A DNA stretch of 64,000 nucleotides from Vibrio sp. Isolate34. Its GTDB lineage: Bacteria > Pseudomonadota > Gammaproteobacteria > Enterobacterales > Vibrionaceae. Numbering within the stretch: position 1 is the first letter of the stretch; every line of letters starts with the position of its first letter. The position numbers were made by a program, and so were the translations under genes. The stretch covers positions 54,492 to 118,491 of the forward strand of contig NZ_JAKEUO010000005.1 of assembly GCF_022397915.1 (NCBI RefSeq), in the 5' to 3' direction. A model generated the notes under the pieces. That model saw only the letters and a program-made list of their open reading frames with translations. It was not told the origin of the DNA and made no database searches. Shown piece by piece: positions 33,730 to 43,785 of this stretch.

Positions 33730-34995
33730 TTACAACTTGTCGATAGAAACGGTGGGTTTACCCAACCACCTTTTCCATGGGAGTGACAATGTCACAAAAA
33801 TGGTCACCGCATACAACATCGACCAACTTAGGCAGATAAACACCAAAGTACAGATAACCAATGAGACCATTGCTGTGTATCTGGAAATGCCAGTTAGTAA
33901 TCGGCAAGCCGCTAACATCGCAAGCAGGTAAACCAGAACGAAAATACCGTTGGCGAGTTTAAGAAAGAATTCGAGATCTAAGTTAGATAACTCGCCAATC
34001 ACACATGAGATAAGCGCGATAAAGCCAATCGCCAAAGTTGGGTAAAGAGGCACACCACGACGGTTCAGTTGCGCCATTTTACTTGTCGGGCTGTGTTGGC
34101 GAGCTTGAGCCCAGATCATGCGAGACAAGCTTTGGGTATAAAGGTTTAGGCTGGCAAAACAAGCAAAGAAACCAAGTACACTGATGACCGTTTTGAAGCC
34201 ATTGCCAAACAGTTGTTCTGTCACCCATGGGATTGATGCGGCGTCAAATTCCGCAGAGCCATACGCGCCTAGCTTTAGGATTACCACTGAACAAGCCCAA
34301 TACACTAAGCCAGCAACGAAACAACCCGTAATGATAGCGATTGGAAAGTCGCGCTGTGGATTCTTAAATTCCTCTCCCATGTGAGCAAAGGCTTCGATTC
34401 CTACAAAGCACCAAAACATTACCGCCAATGCCGCGCCGATAGGCCACATCGAGTCGGACGAGATAGCGGGAATCGCGACATCAGCAACGGTGATGTCAGC
34501 CTTCCAAACAAAAGCACTGACTAAGGCAAAGATCGACAATGCGATCACGGTTTGGAGCCGACCAGAAGACTTGCTGCCCATCAAGTTGACGGCAATCAGC
34601 AGGACTACAGTAAAGGTCTGAGCACCAAGCGGTGTGTCGAGAGGAGAAGGTAACAGTTGTTGAGCAAAGCCGCCCGCTAATGCAATCGCAGCGGGAATGC
34701 CGACAGGAATAACACTCACAAACAACCAAGCAACACTCGTTTCTAAACGCTCGCTGAACGCTTGGCGTACAAAATAGGCGGTGCCACCCGCATTAGGGTA
34801 GCGTTTCCCTAATGCAGCAAAGGTAAGGGCGATTGGGCAAATGGCGATAAACAAGATTAACCATGCCAATAGTGACAACTGACCTGCGATACCTGCAGCG
34901 ATGGCGGGAATCATAAAAAGCCCAGTACCCAGCAAGGTCGTAGAGAGTTGCTCAATTCCGGACATTAGCGTGATTTCTTGTTTGAGTTGTGTCAT
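33730..34995 (-). CDS. yjeH: APC-family amino acid exporter, YjeH-like
   Basis: 421 residues with about 12 membrane segments. It follows E. coli YjeH closely: STTLLGTGLFMIPA, RYPNAGGTAYFV, VAWLFVSVIPVGIPAA, AVMFWCFVGIEAFAHM and EFKNPQRDFP. YjeH exports methionine and branched-chain amino acids in E. coli; the same role is inferred here. It is divergent from an Lrp-type regulator with a 230-bp gap, which may control it. Convergent with the MocR gene with 16 bp between. Confidence 0.88.
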   Translation of the reverse strand: MTQLKQEITLMSGIEQLSTTLLGTGLFMIPAIAAGIAGQLSLLAWLILFIAICPIALTFAALGKRYPNAGGTAYFVRQAFSERLETSVAWLFVSVIPVGIPAAIALAGGFAQQLLPSPLDTPLGAQTFTVVLLIAVNLMGSKSSGRLQTVIALSIFALVSAFVWKADITVADVAIPAISSDSMWPIGAALAVMFWCFVGIEAFAHMGEEFKNPQRDFPIAIITGCFVAGLVYWACSVVILKLGAYGSAEFDAASIPWVTEQLFGNGFKTVISVLGFFACFASLNLYTQSLSRMIWAQARQHSPTSKMAQLNRRGVPLYPTLAIGFIALISCVIGELSNLDLEFFLKLANGIFVLVYLLAMLAACRLLTGISRYTAMVSLVICTLVFICLSWSMLYAVTIFVTLSLPWKRWLGKPTVSIDKL

Positions 34996-35226
34996 TCGCT
35001 CACCTAGCTTTTGGTGCTTATTCTGGGATGGGTAATACTGAGATTGAAAGCATACATTGTCGACATCAATAATACAGCTAGCGAAACGTCGTAAGACACC
35101 GCCATTTTGACGGTATTAATCCGTTTCAGAGTGAAAATGTCGGTTGTCATAATGGCTGTTATAAGTCGGAAAGTTGTGTCAAATTAGGCGTTATAAATAG
35201 AACAATAAGTGGAAAGAATCAAAAGC

Positions 35227-35688
35227 ATGGATAAATTTGATCGCCAGATTTTGGATATTCTCAAAACCAATGCACGATGCTCAGTGAGTGATGTCGCCCG
35301 AGATGTGAGCCTCTCGCGCTCGGCAGTGAATGCCAGAATCAAGAAGTTGGAAAGCGACAAAGTGATTACGGGTTACTGCGCTCAAGTGACAGAACCCAAT
35401 CAAACGAAGAATGTGTGCGCTTATATTTTGCTAAAATTCGACATGTCGAGCAGCGACCATAGTTGTGAATCTTACGCGCAACGAATCGAGAGCATTAACG
35501 GTGTGCAATGGTGTCACTCGATCAGCGGTGAGACCGATATGATGCTATATGTTGAAGTAGAAAGCATGGAGCGTTTAAATCAAGTTCGCGACCAACTGCA
35601 AAGCTATCCAGATCTACGTCATCTAATGACTCATACTGTGTTGACTGAGTTTTTTAACAAACTGAATCCGACGGTACATTCATGTTAG
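35227..35688 (+). CDS. Lrp/AsnC-family transcriptional regulator
   Basis: 153 residues from ATG 35227 (MDKFDRQILDILKTNARCS); the frame opens six codons earlier at a GTG that carries the weak GGAAAG ribosome-binding sequence. Winged HTH at about 5-55 (VSDVARDVSLSRSAVNARIKKL) and the RAM ligand-binding domain at about 65-145. It binds an amino acid and DNA as an octamer in the family. Divergent from yjeH, its likely target. Its stop overlaps the following LysR gene by 7 nt. Confidence 0.9.
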   Translation: MDKFDRQILDILKTNARCSVSDVARDVSLSRSAVNARIKKLESDKVITGYCAQVTEPNQTKNVCAYILLKFDMSSSDHSCESYAQRIESINGVQWCHSISGETDMMLYVEVESMERLNQVRDQLQSYPDLRHLMTHTVLTEFFNKLNPTVHSC

Positions 35689-36602
35689 GCAATATCAACT
35701 TAAACCTGCTGCGTTCTCTGCATGTACTTCTTGAAGAGTGTCATGTAAGCCGCGCCGCTCAACGTCTGCACATTACACAGTCCGCGGTTAGCCGCCAGCT
35801 GAGTCAGCTAAGAGATTTGTGTGGTGATCCTTTGTTGGTTCGCGATGGTAACAAACTGGTTCCTACCAATCGTGCTCTGCAGCTTAAAGACAAGCTCGAT
35901 GACTTGCTTAGTGAGTTTGACCACCTGTTAGATGATAAGCCATTTGAGCCGCAAGATTGGCACGGTGAGTTGGTATTGGCTTCGAGTGATTATGTCGCTC
36001 AGTACATTCTGCCTGTGATTGTGGCTGAGGTATCCGCCGAAGCGCCGAACATCAATTTAGCGTATCGATTGTGGCAACCAAACTACCTTGAAGCGCTCAA
36101 TGAGTCAGGTATTCACTTAGCTTCTAGTATGTTTCCTCAAAAGCCAGACCACGTGTCGAGCATGAAGCTTGGGGAAGATAAGTCTGTGTGTTTGATGCGT
36201 AAATTTCACCCGTTAGCTCAACAATCGACTCTGAGTGCACAAGACATCGTCAATTATTCACACATCAAGGTGACGGGAGGAGGTGACAAAGACAGCTACG
36301 CAGATATTGCTCTTAAGAAACAAGCTCTTAAACGTAGAGTCGCATTGCAGGTTCCGTTCTTTTCATCGGCGGGCACTGTGCTGATGCAAGATGATTACCT
36401 GATGATTGTGCCGGAACACATCGCCTATAACCTAGGTCGACACCTTGAAACGACCTACTTCTCTTTGCCGTTTGATACGGAAATGCACACCTATTGGTTA
36501 ATGTGGCACCCTAAGTATGACAACGATTCTGCTCACAAATGGGCGCGAGAAAAGGCATTCCAAGCTATGCAGAAATCGAGCTACAATATAAGTATGACTT
36601 GA
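35682..36602 (+). CDS. LysR-family transcriptional regulator
   Basis: 306 residues, standard length. The winged HTH is at residues 5-63 (NLLRSLHVLLEECHVSRAAQRLHITQ, then SAVSRQLSQLRDLCGDPLLVR), with a linker helix and a two-lobed periplasmic-binding-like effector domain. It overlaps the Lrp gene by 7 nt, an unusual pairing of two regulators in one unit. A LysE-type exporter gene follows 108 bp downstream and may be regulated with it. The effector is unknown. Confidence 0.9.
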   Translation: MLGNINLNLLRSLHVLLEECHVSRAAQRLHITQSAVSRQLSQLRDLCGDPLLVRDGNKLVPTNRALQLKDKLDDLLSEFDHLLDDKPFEPQDWHGELVLASSDYVAQYILPVIVAEVSAEAPNINLAYRLWQPNYLEALNESGIHLASSMFPQKPDHVSSMKLGEDKSVCLMRKFHPLAQQSTLSAQDIVNYSHIKVTGGGDKDSYADIALKKQALKRRVALQVPFFSSAGTVLMQDDYLMIVPEHIAYNLGRHLETTYFSLPFDTEMHTYWLMWHPKYDNDSAHKWAREKAFQAMQKSSYNISMT

Positions 36603-36710
36603 AATCATAAGTATGATGATAATCTTTGATTTCAAATAATACCTTCGGCGAATTATGGTGGCTAGCAAGTAAAGGCGTTCAGTCAGAACGTATGGTTTAT
36701 TAGGAATGGA

Positions 36711-37328
36711 ATGATGACAGTAACAATTTGGTTTTCTTTATTAGCTATCTGTTTGTTGGGCGCGATGTCTCCGGGCCCAAGCTTGGCGATGATCGCTAAA
36801 CACAGTTTGGCTGGTGGCCGTATTAATGGTCTTATCGCGGCTTGGTCACATGCTGCTGGTATTGGTATTTATGCCTTCGCAACCATCGTGGGTTTGGCGG
36901 TGTTACTAGAACAATCGCCAATGCTATTTAAAGGGATCAGCTTGGCGGGTGCTGCGTATCTGCTTTACCTTGGTGTGAATGCATTGCGTTCGAAAGGCGG
37001 GGTAGCCGCGAAATTAGAAGCAGGTGAACAGATGAGCTACATGCAGTCTGCTCGTGAGGCTTTCTTGATCTCTATCTTGAGCCCGAAGATCGCGTTGTTC
37101 TTTATCGCCTTGTTTAGCCAGTTCGTAGCTTTAGGTAATGAACTCAGCAATCAAGTGATCATTGTTTCAACACCGTTGATTGTTGATGGTCTTTGGTACA
37201 CCTTCATCACCTTGGTGTTATCGAGCCCACTGATCGTTGAACGAATCCGTTCTAAAGCACAGCTGATTGACCGACTTTCTGGTGTGGTTTTGATTCTGCT
37301 TGCAGTTCGTGTGGTTTGGACGATCTAG
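36711..37328 (+). CDS. LysE/RhtB-family amino acid exporter
   Basis: 205 residues, six membrane segments. The family signature near the N-terminus is GAMSPGPSLAMIAKHSLAGG and the second is ILSPKIALFFIALFSQF. It exports an amino acid or derivative across the inner membrane. AGGA precedes the tandem ATGs at 36711 and 36714; either may be used. Downstream of Lrp and LysR regulators, fitting control by amino acid supply. Confidence 0.88.
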   Translation: MMTVTIWFSLLAICLLGAMSPGPSLAMIAKHSLAGGRINGLIAAWSHAAGIGIYAFATIVGLAVLLEQSPMLFKGISLAGAAYLLYLGVNALRSKGGVAAKLEAGEQMSYMQSAREAFLISILSPKIALFFIALFSQFVALGNELSNQVIIVSTPLIVDGLWYTFITLVLSSPLIVERIRSKAQLIDRLSGVVLILLAVRVVWTI

Positions 37329-37363
37329 CGGTCGCTCATACTCCGACAAAATACGATACCCAT

Positions 37364-37401
37364 AAAAAAGGCTCATTAGACGTTATCTAGTGAGCCTTTT
37401 T
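37364..37401. terminator. Bidirectional terminator
   Basis: AAAAAGGCTCA / TGAGCCTTTTT with an inner TTAGA/TCTAG pairing, between the LysE gene and the convergent lipoprotein hydrolase. Confidence 0.85.
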
Positions 37402-37436
37402 AGGTTTTTATCGAGTAGGTTTTTATCGAGTGAGCT

Positions 37437-38600
37437 TTAGCCTTCCGAGTTAAGAACTTCGTCTAGCTTTTTCATCGAATCTGAAAAGTAAGGGTTGTAG
37501 GTTAAACGTGCATGGTTTTTACCTTCTTCGCGATATCCCCATGCCGAGTACCATACTTCACTGGTTGCGTTGCACTGTTCTTCAAAGCCTTCAGCCTGAC
37601 CATTCGAGCAGATCTTCTCGCTGCCATTGATGCCGTAGTACGGATTGTTTGGTGAGAACAGCAAGCCCATGTGTGAACCGTTTGAGATGCGTTGTTCAGG
37701 GATCTTCATGCTGTATTGAACCGCGCGGGGATCGTCGAGTGTGGTTTCCCCTTGCCAAATCAACACGTTGTTTGGGTTTGGCATAGACTCAGTAAACGCC
37801 TGCTGAACATAGCTAGTATCAATCACACTGTCGCCTTCACTCATCATAATAAACACTGGCTTGTCGAAATGTTTATCTTGTAAGTCTTCACGAACCACTT
37901 CAGATGTTTCGTAGTAAACCGAAGCACCGTTCATTGGCAGTGAGTTGTAACGCAACACATTGTCTTCAGGATCTTGATCGGCCCAAGTGACAAAATAGCT
38001 TGCTAACCCAGCATATTGAACCGCGGACGAACTCGGTTGAAATGCAGGAGAGAACAGCAGCAACCCTGAGATTTTAGGATCATTCATCGCTTGTGACGTG
38101 ACGAGGTTGGCGCCGGTTGAATAGCCACCAAGCCACACAGAGTCATACTCTTGTTCGAGTAACTTAGTATGATGAGCCACCACGCCTTGCCAGTCTTCCA
38201 AGCTTGGCTGCATTAAATCGCCCACACGGCTGCCGTGACCTGGTAGCAATACCGTTCTCACTAGGTAACCTTGCTCTGCCAAGTGTGTTGCGATGTCTTT
38301 AAACGAATAGGGTGAGTCGCCCAATCCGTGAACCAATAGAACAGCCTTTCCGTTAGGTGTTACAGGCTTGTACTCAGTCGGAGAATTAAGTTGGATCTCC
38401 AATTGCTTGTCTTCGGTTATGAACACACGGTTTTTCAGTAACCAATCTTGAGTGTCATTTACGTAGGCGTCAAAGCTGTCTTGCTGATATTCAGGCAAGT
38501 CAGGAGAGGTTACGTAAGCTGGAGCGATGGTCTCGTTGGAACAACCAACGAGACTTAAAGTCGTTAGGGCGAGTAGCGTTAGAATGGTCTTGCTATGCAT
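37437..38600 (-). CDS. Lipoprotein alpha/beta hydrolase
   Basis: 387 residues with a lipoprotein signal peptide ending LVGC (Cys20). The alpha/beta-hydrolase core has an oxyanion HGLGDSPYSF motif, the nucleophile elbow LGGYSTGANLV (Ser), a likely acid in SEGDSVIDTSY and His in NGSHMGLLFSP. A C-terminal extension holds a Cys pair (EKICSNGQAEGFEEQC) that could form a disulfide in the periplasm. It is an esterase or lipase of unknown substrate, anchored in the envelope. Confidence 0.82.
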   Translation of the reverse strand: MHSKTILTLLALTTLSLVGCSNETIAPAYVTSPDLPEYQQDSFDAYVNDTQDWLLKNRVFITEDKQLEIQLNSPTEYKPVTPNGKAVLLVHGLGDSPYSFKDIATHLAEQGYLVRTVLLPGHGSRVGDLMQPSLEDWQGVVAHHTKLLEQEYDSVWLGGYSTGANLVTSQAMNDPKISGLLLFSPAFQPSSSAVQYAGLASYFVTWADQDPEDNVLRYNSLPMNGASVYYETSEVVREDLQDKHFDKPVFIMMSEGDSVIDTSYVQQAFTESMPNPNNVLIWQGETTLDDPRAVQYSMKIPEQRISNGSHMGLLFSPNNPYYGINGSEKICSNGQAEGFEEQCNATSEVWYSAWGYREEGKNHARLTYNPYFSDSMKKLDEVLNSEG

Positions 38601-38648
38601 TTTTTAGTGTTGTCTCTGTCGTGTTTTGTCTTGAAGCAAAAGCTTAGA

Positions 38649-38879
38649 CTATTTTCTGTTTGAAAGGTCTTCGTATTCACCTTCAATCACACCTGCATCA
38701 CTGGTTGATGACTGACGAGTGTTCATATGAGCTGCGAAGCCTTGTTTCTTCATTTGATTTTGAATGCGCTTGCCAGTAATTAAAGCTGCAATAGCTAAAG
38801 GAATAGCAAGGATCAAGCTTGTGAATAGCGCTAAAAGGCCAGTAAACAGCGCAACAATCGTAACTAAGATATTTTTCAT
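38649..38879 (-). CDS. Small membrane protein of unknown function
   Basis: 76 residues from the second ATG (38879). AGAGG lies 7 nt before it, whereas it is almost in contact with the first ATG (38885), which decides the start. One or two membrane segments at about residues 3-37 precede a polar tail. No family recognised. It sits 48 bp upstream of the lipoprotein hydrolase gene on the same strand and may be co-transcribed with it. Confidence 0.6.
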   Translation of the reverse strand: MKNILVTIVALFTGLLALFTSLILAIPLAIAALITGKRIQNQMKKQGFAAHMNTRQSSTSDAGVIEGEYEDLSNRK

Positions 38880-38960
38880 ATTCATTCCTCTTTTTCTATG
38901 TTGTTACTTTATCGCTTCTATTCTGAACGAAACATGAACGCCATTAAATAATTACCGAGA

Positions 38961-39014
38961 GTCACTATGACACGGGTGTGTTGACTTTGGGTGTGTAAAT
39001 GTAGTCATAAACAC
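38961..39014. promoter_or_regulatory. Candidate NorR enhancer sites upstream of hcp
   Basis: GTCA-CTA-TGAC at 38961-38971 is a perfect inverted repeat of the GT-N7-AC NorR type. A second, weaker GT-N7-AC match lies at 39004-39014. They are about 80-130 bp upstream of the inferred transcription start, as expected for a sigma-54 activator sensing nitric oxide. Confidence 0.45.
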
Positions 39015-39066
39015 GCACTAAAAATATGGAATATATACAAGTTCTTTAAAATCAATGAGTTAAAAG

Positions 39067-39083
39067 TTGGCACAGTTGATGCT
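39067..39083 (+). promoter_or_regulatory. Sigma-54 promoter of hcp-hcr
   Basis: TTGGCACA-GTTG-ATGCT with GG and GC 12 bp apart. The start would be near 39094, 59 nt before the hcp ATG. Confidence 0.7.
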
Positions 39084-39152
39084 CTATAGGGTTTGGAATA
39101 AGTCACTGTAAGCAAAGTACTTACAGCTAATAAAAATTACTGGAGCCCCTAT

Positions 39153-40814
39153 ATGTTCTGTATTCAATGTGAACAAACCATTCAAACACCCACTGTAAAA
39201 GGCTGTTCTTTCGCACAAGGTATGTGCGGCAAAACCTCGGAAGTGTCAGACCTTCAAGATGTGTTGGTGTATTCTCTTCAAGGTGTTTCTTTTTGGGCAA
39301 ACTTAGGTCGCACTTGCGATGTTATTGATACTGAAATTGACGAGTGGGCACCAAAAGCGTTCTTCGCAACATTGACCAACGTTAACTTCGACCCTGCGCG
39401 TATCATTGAATTTGCACAGCAATCTCACGAATTTAAACAGCGTTTAGAGCAAAAAGTTCGCGCTGCTGCGACTTTAATTGGTTTCGACATTCCAGCGCTT
39501 TCTCCTGCTGCGCAGTTCGATCTACCAACGGATTCTTCAGAACTACTGGCACTTGCACCACAAGCAGCAGTTAACCGTGGTCACGACTCTCAACACGAAG
39601 ATGTGATTGGTCTTCGTCTTCTTTGCCTATACGGCTTGAAAGGCGCTGCGGCTTACATGGAGCACGCACGTGTTCTTGGCCAAACAGATGATGCAATCTT
39701 TGCTGAATACCACGAAATCATGGCTTTCTTAGGTACTGATCCAACCGACCTAAAACAGTTACTGGATACATCAATGCAGATTGGCTTGATGAACTACAAA
39801 GTAATGGAAATGCTAGACAAGGGCGAGACAGATACATTCGGTCACCCACAACCTACAACGGTGAATGTGAAGACTAAGAAGGGTCACTGTATCCTTGTTT
39901 CTGGTCACGACCTTCACGATCTAGAAAAGATCCTTCAACAAACCGAAGGCAAGGGCATTAACGTTTACACCAATGGTGAGATGTTACCTGCGCACGGTTA
40001 CCCTGAACTGAACAAGTACCCACACCTTGCGGGTAACTACGGTAGCGCTTGGCAGAACCAACAGAAAGAGTTCGCTAACTTCCCTGGCGCAATTGTAATG
40101 ACGTCTAACTGCCTACTTAACCCAGATGTTGGTGCGTACGCAGATCGTCTATTTACACGTAGCATTGTTGGCTGGCCGGGTGTTGCACACCTTGAAGGCG
40201 ACGATTTCAGTGCGGTAATCGATTGTGCACTTGCACAAGAAGGCTTCAAGCATGACGAGATCGAGCAAATGATCACTGTCGGCTTTGGTCGCAATGCATT
40301 GATGGAAGCAGCACCTGCGGTTGTTGAACAAGTGAAAGAAGGCAACATCAAACACTTCTTCCTTGTGGGTGGTTGTGACGGTGACAAATCTGAGCGTAGC
40401 TACTACACAGACTTCACAGCTCAAGCGCCAGAAGATTCAGTTATCCTAACGCTGGCATGTGGTAAATTCCGTTTCAATAAGAACCAATTCGGCGACATTA
40501 ACGGTATCCCGCGTCTGTTAGATGTTGGTCAATGTAACGATGCTTACTCGGCGATTCAGCTTGCGCTTGCACTGTCTCAAGAGTTTGACTGTGGCATCAA
40601 CGAACTACCACTAACGCTGGTTCTATCTTGGTTCGAGCAAAAAGCGATTGTTATCCTGCTTACTCTGTTCGCACTGGGTGTGAAAGGTATCTACACAGGT
40701 CCAACAGCACCTGCATTCCTAACAGAGAACCTACTAAAGATTATTCAAGACGAGTTCGACATGCGTTCTATTTCAACGCCAGAGCAAGATCTTAAAACAA
40801 TCTTAGCGGCTTAA
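39153..40814 (+). CDS. hcp: Hydroxylamine reductase / hybrid-cluster protein
   Basis: 553 residues. N-terminal cysteines are spaced C3-x2-C6-x11-C18-x6-C25, the class II pattern of facultative anaerobes with a [2Fe-2S] centre. Hybrid-cluster ligands are visible later ([36 protein letters not shown] and [11 protein letters not shown]). Hcp reduces hydroxylamine and nitric oxide and acts in anaerobic nitrosative stress in the cytosol. It is followed by its reductase hcr. The upstream sigma-54 promoter with NorR-like sites suggests nitric-oxide control. Confidence 0.95.
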   Translation: MFCIQCEQTIQTPTVKGCSFAQGMCGKTSEVSDLQDVLVYSLQGVSFWANLGRTCDVIDTEIDEWAPKAFFATLTNVNFDPARIIEFAQQSHEFKQRLEQKVRAAATLIGFDIPALSPAAQFDLPTDSSELLALAPQAAVNRGHDSQHEDVIGLRLLCLYGLKGAAAYMEHARVLGQTDDAIFAEYHEIMAFLGTDPTDLKQLLDTSMQIGLMNYKVMEMLDKGETDTFGHPQPTTVNVKTKKGHCILVSGHDLHDLEKILQQTEGKGINVYTNGEMLPAHGYPELNKYPHLAGNYGSAWQNQQKEFANFPGAIVMTSNCLLNPDVGAYADRLFTRSIVGWPGVAHLEGDDFSAVIDCALAQEGFKHDEIEQMITVGFGRNALMEAAPAVVEQVKEGNIKHFFLVGGCDGDKSERSYYTDFTAQAPEDSVILTLACGKFRFNKNQFGDINGIPRLLDVGQCNDAYSAIQLALALSQEFDCGINELPLTLVLSWFEQKAIVILLTLFALGVKGIYTGPTAPAFLTENLLKIIQDEFDMRSISTPEQDLKTILAA

Positions 40815-40830
40815 TGTAAGCCCACTCCCA

Positions 40831-40878
40831 AGCCCCGTTGTTGCTGTTCTCTTCGAACGTGCAGCGGCGGGGCTTTTT
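40831..40878 (+). terminator. Stem-loop between hcp and hcr
   Basis: AGCCCCG pairs with CGGGGCT, with extended imperfect inner pairing, followed by TTTTT. In the 101-bp gap it probably lowers transcription of hcr relative to hcp. Confidence 0.65.
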
Positions 40879-40915
40879 AGATTTAATTCTTTAGTATCAG
40901 TAAGGTGTGTGAACT

Positions 40916-41971
40916 ATGTATGCATGGTCGGATAGTGATTCAATTAATTTAGTGTGTTTAAAGAAATGGCACGAGACGCCAGATACGGTCAGCTTTGAGC
41001 TTGGCAGTATTCCACAAGACCTACATTTCAATTTTAAGCCAGGCCAGTTCATCACATTGGGCTTGGATATGCCGACAAAAACCGATTACCGCGCTTACTC
41101 AGTCGCTTCTTGTCCTGAAGACAATCGTTTGAAGTTGACAGTTAAGCGTGTTGAAGGCGGCTTGGTGTCTAACTTTATTGTCGATGAGCTTGATGAAGGC
41201 GATGAGGTTGCGGTTTTAAAACCTGCTGGTGGCTTTAACTGTATTGATTGCATGCCGACTGAGAGCAAGAAGGTAACGCTGGTCAGCGCAGGTTGCGGAA
41301 TCACGCCAGTAATGGCGATGGTGAAATATTGGTTGTCTCAAGACAGTGAGATGGAGATAGATTTCGTCCATATGGCGCGCAATAAGCTTGAGACTATCTA
41401 TTTCGAAGAGCTTCACCAGCTCGATGAAGCGTATGACAACTTCAACCTTAAGTTGCTGCTTAAAGATAACCAAGGCACTACAGCGCCTCAAGGTCGACTG
41501 GACAAGAACTGGTTGGTGAAACTGAGCCCAGACATCCTAGACAGAACAGTCTACCTTTGTGGCCCTGTTGGCTTTATGCAAGACATAGAAAGCTACCTGA
41601 AAGAGCTTGAGTTCAACATGGACAACTTCTATCAAGAAAGTTTTACGCCTGCTACTCAGAATGTTCAGTCAGAAGAGACACAAGTCGAGGCTTCTGGTGA
41701 TACGAATAGTGCCGTTAAGGTATTTGTCCCGACGTTTGGCAAAGAAGTGGAAGCGGAGACGGGGACGCCATTAGCCGACTCTCTAGAACAAGCAGGTGTG
41801 CCAATTATTATTGCGTGTCGCAGCGGCATTTGTGGCTCGTGTAAATGTAAAGTGACCAAAGGTTCTGTGGAATCTAGCAGCCAAGAGACACTGACAGCAG
41901 AAGAGATTGAACAAGGATACGTATTGGCGTGTTCAAGTACGATTCAGTCGGATGTTGAGGTTGAGTTGTAA
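40916..41971 (+). CDS. hcr: NADH oxidoreductase for Hcp
   Basis: 351 residues. FAD-binding ferredoxin-reductase domain (about 10-105, with DYRAYSVAS), NAD-binding domain (about 110-235, SAGCGITPVMAM and YLCGPVGFMQ), then a C-terminal plant-type [2Fe-2S] ferredoxin domain with CRSGICGSCKC and a later Cys (YVLACSS). It carries electrons from NADH to Hcp. Cytosolic; second gene of hcp-hcr. Confidence 0.92.
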   Translation: MYAWSDSDSINLVCLKKWHETPDTVSFELGSIPQDLHFNFKPGQFITLGLDMPTKTDYRAYSVASCPEDNRLKLTVKRVEGGLVSNFIVDELDEGDEVAVLKPAGGFNCIDCMPTESKKVTLVSAGCGITPVMAMVKYWLSQDSEMEIDFVHMARNKLETIYFEELHQLDEAYDNFNLKLLLKDNQGTTAPQGRLDKNWLVKLSPDILDRTVYLCGPVGFMQDIESYLKELEFNMDNFYQESFTPATQNVQSEETQVEASGDTNSAVKVFVPTFGKEVEAETGTPLADSLEQAGVPIIIACRSGICGSCKCKVTKGSVESSSQETLTAEEIEQGYVLACSSTIQSDVEVEL

Positions 41972-42009
41972 CAGATATGAAGGCCGCCTAGTGAGGCTGA
42001 TGTAAAAAG

Positions 42010-42110
42010 GCCACCTAGATCAGTTAGAGAGAGCAGATCTAAGTGGCAACCCTATTGTTTATACGGGGGAGTAAAACAGAAGGGGTTGCGAAGCCTGAAA
42101 CAGGCTTCGC
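42010..42110. terminator. Two stem-loops between hcr and GAPDH
   Basis: GCCAC/TAGATC pairs with GATCTA/GTGGC (about 42010-42047), and TGCGAAGCCTG / CAGGCTTCGCA form an 11-bp stem with a 3-nt loop (about 42086-42110). Neither is followed by a strong T-run, so termination is a probable rather than certain role. Confidence 0.5.
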
Positions 42111-42153
42111 AGATATAGTTATTATGTTGTGGAGCTGATTTTACTCAGAGATC

Positions 42154-43590
42154 TTAAACCGCTGGGTAAGTCTTGTAGCGAACACCCATCATCTGTTCCA
42201 TACAGTGAACAACTTGGCAGCTGTAGCCAAACTCGTTGTCGTACCAAATGTAAAGAACAGCGCGGTTGTCTTGCGCGATAGTTGCAACACCGTCAACGAC
42301 ACCAGGGTGGCGAGAACCAACCAAGTCAGTAGATACAATCTCAGTTGAATCAGTGTAATCAATTTGAGCGGACAGAGCAGAAGACAGCGCCATTTCACGT
42401 AGGTACGCGTTTAGCTCGTCCTTGTTCGTGCCTTTCTCAAGGTTTAGGTTTGCTACTGCCATTGAAACGTTTGGCGTAGGGACGCGAATCGCATTACCCG
42501 TTAGCTTACCTTCCATCTCTGGCATCGCTTTTGATACTGCTTTTGCAGCACCAGTCGACGTCAGTACCATGTTCAATGAAGCAGCACGACCACGACGGTC
42601 ACCTGAGTGGAAGTTGTCGATTAGGTTTTGGTCATTCGTGAATGAGTGAACCGTTTCGATGTGACCAGACAGAACACCAAACTTGTCGTGAACTGCTTTC
42701 AATACTGGTGTGATCGCATTGGTTGTACAGCTTGCTGCAGAGATGATTGTGTCTTCTGGCTGAATCACATTTTCATTCACACCAAATACAACGTTTTTAA
42801 TGTCGCCTTTGCCTGGTGCAGTAAGAAGTACTTTGCTAGCACCGTTACAAGCAACGTGTTGGCTTAGGCCTTCAGCGTCACGCCACACACCTGTGTTATC
42901 AACAACTAATGCGTTATCAATGCCGTAAGCGGTGTAATCTACTTCTTCTGGCTTGTTTGCGTAGATAACTTGGATGAAGTTACCGTTAACGATGATCGCT
43001 TTGCGCTCTTGGTCTACCACGATGCTGCCGTTGAATTGGCCATGCACTGAGTCACGACGAAGCAGGCTTGCGCGTTTTTCTAAATCACCATCTTTACCGC
43101 CACGAACCACGATTGCACGTAAACGAAGTGGATAACCTGGGCCGCTTTTCTCTACAAGAATACGAGTTAGCAGACGACCGATACGACCGAAACCGTACAA
43201 TACAACGTCACGAGGTTTTGTCATCGCGTCGCCTTCAAGTGAACCCATTAGAGCCGTTTGAAGGAAATCATCCATCGCACTAAGGTCTTCGTGGTTTTCC
43301 CAGTACTGAGCTGCAAGACGACCAACATCAACGCGACATGGAGACAGGCGCATTGATAGTAGATGCTGGATAATTGGTTGAGTTTGTTCTGCGGTTAGCG
43401 GTGAGCCAGTGTAACGTTTTGCGATGCGGTGAGCTTTGATGATGTCGATAGTAGTTGCGTTAACCAAGGTCTTACCGAAGAGGATAACTTCTACGCCTTT
43501 TTGGCGGTATAACTGACCTAAAGTTGGAGCGATGGATTCAGCAATAGTTTGACTAGTTTGCCAGTCTAGGAGGTGCTTTTCGGGACTCAT
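42154..43590 (-). CDS. Glyceraldehyde-3-phosphate dehydrogenase, long form
   Basis: 478 residues; the classical enzyme has about 330. An N-terminal extension of about 125 residues precedes the Rossmann start VVLYGFGRIGRLLTRIL. The active-site Cys is in IISAASCTTNAITPV, with the catalytic His in the HIETVHSFTNDQ segment and RAASLNMVLTSTGAAKAV downstream. This long GAPDH group is found in gamma-proteobacteria beside a normal gapA, and is often linked to gluconeogenesis. Role of the extension unknown. It is alone on the minus strand. Confidence 0.9.
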   Translation of the reverse strand: MSPEKHLLDWQTSQTIAESIAPTLGQLYRQKGVEVILFGKTLVNATTIDIIKAHRIAKRYTGSPLTAEQTQPIIQHLLSMRLSPCRVDVGRLAAQYWENHEDLSAMDDFLQTALMGSLEGDAMTKPRDVVLYGFGRIGRLLTRILVEKSGPGYPLRLRAIVVRGGKDGDLEKRASLLRRDSVHGQFNGSIVVDQERKAIIVNGNFIQVIYANKPEEVDYTAYGIDNALVVDNTGVWRDAEGLSQHVACNGASKVLLTAPGKGDIKNVVFGVNENVIQPEDTIISAASCTTNAITPVLKAVHDKFGVLSGHIETVHSFTNDQNLIDNFHSGDRRGRAASLNMVLTSTGAAKAVSKAMPEMEGKLTGNAIRVPTPNVSMAVANLNLEKGTNKDELNAYLREMALSSALSAQIDYTDSTEIVSTDLVGSRHPGVVDGVATIAQDNRAVLYIWYDNEFGYSCQVVHCMEQMMGVRYKTYPAV

Positions 43591-43785
43591 CTTTACTCGG
43601 GACCTTTCACGTTAAGTTCTGCAGTCATGGCGGTTGTAGGGAAGCCAATCAGCATAGGGGGTTGAGCTATCAAGCGGTGGTCTTTAACGCCACTTAATTC
43701 TGCTTGATATGCCTTGTGTGTAACTTGTAATTTTTATGTGGCAGGATTGTAAGGTACGACGGGTTATTCTGCTAGGAAAAATAAA

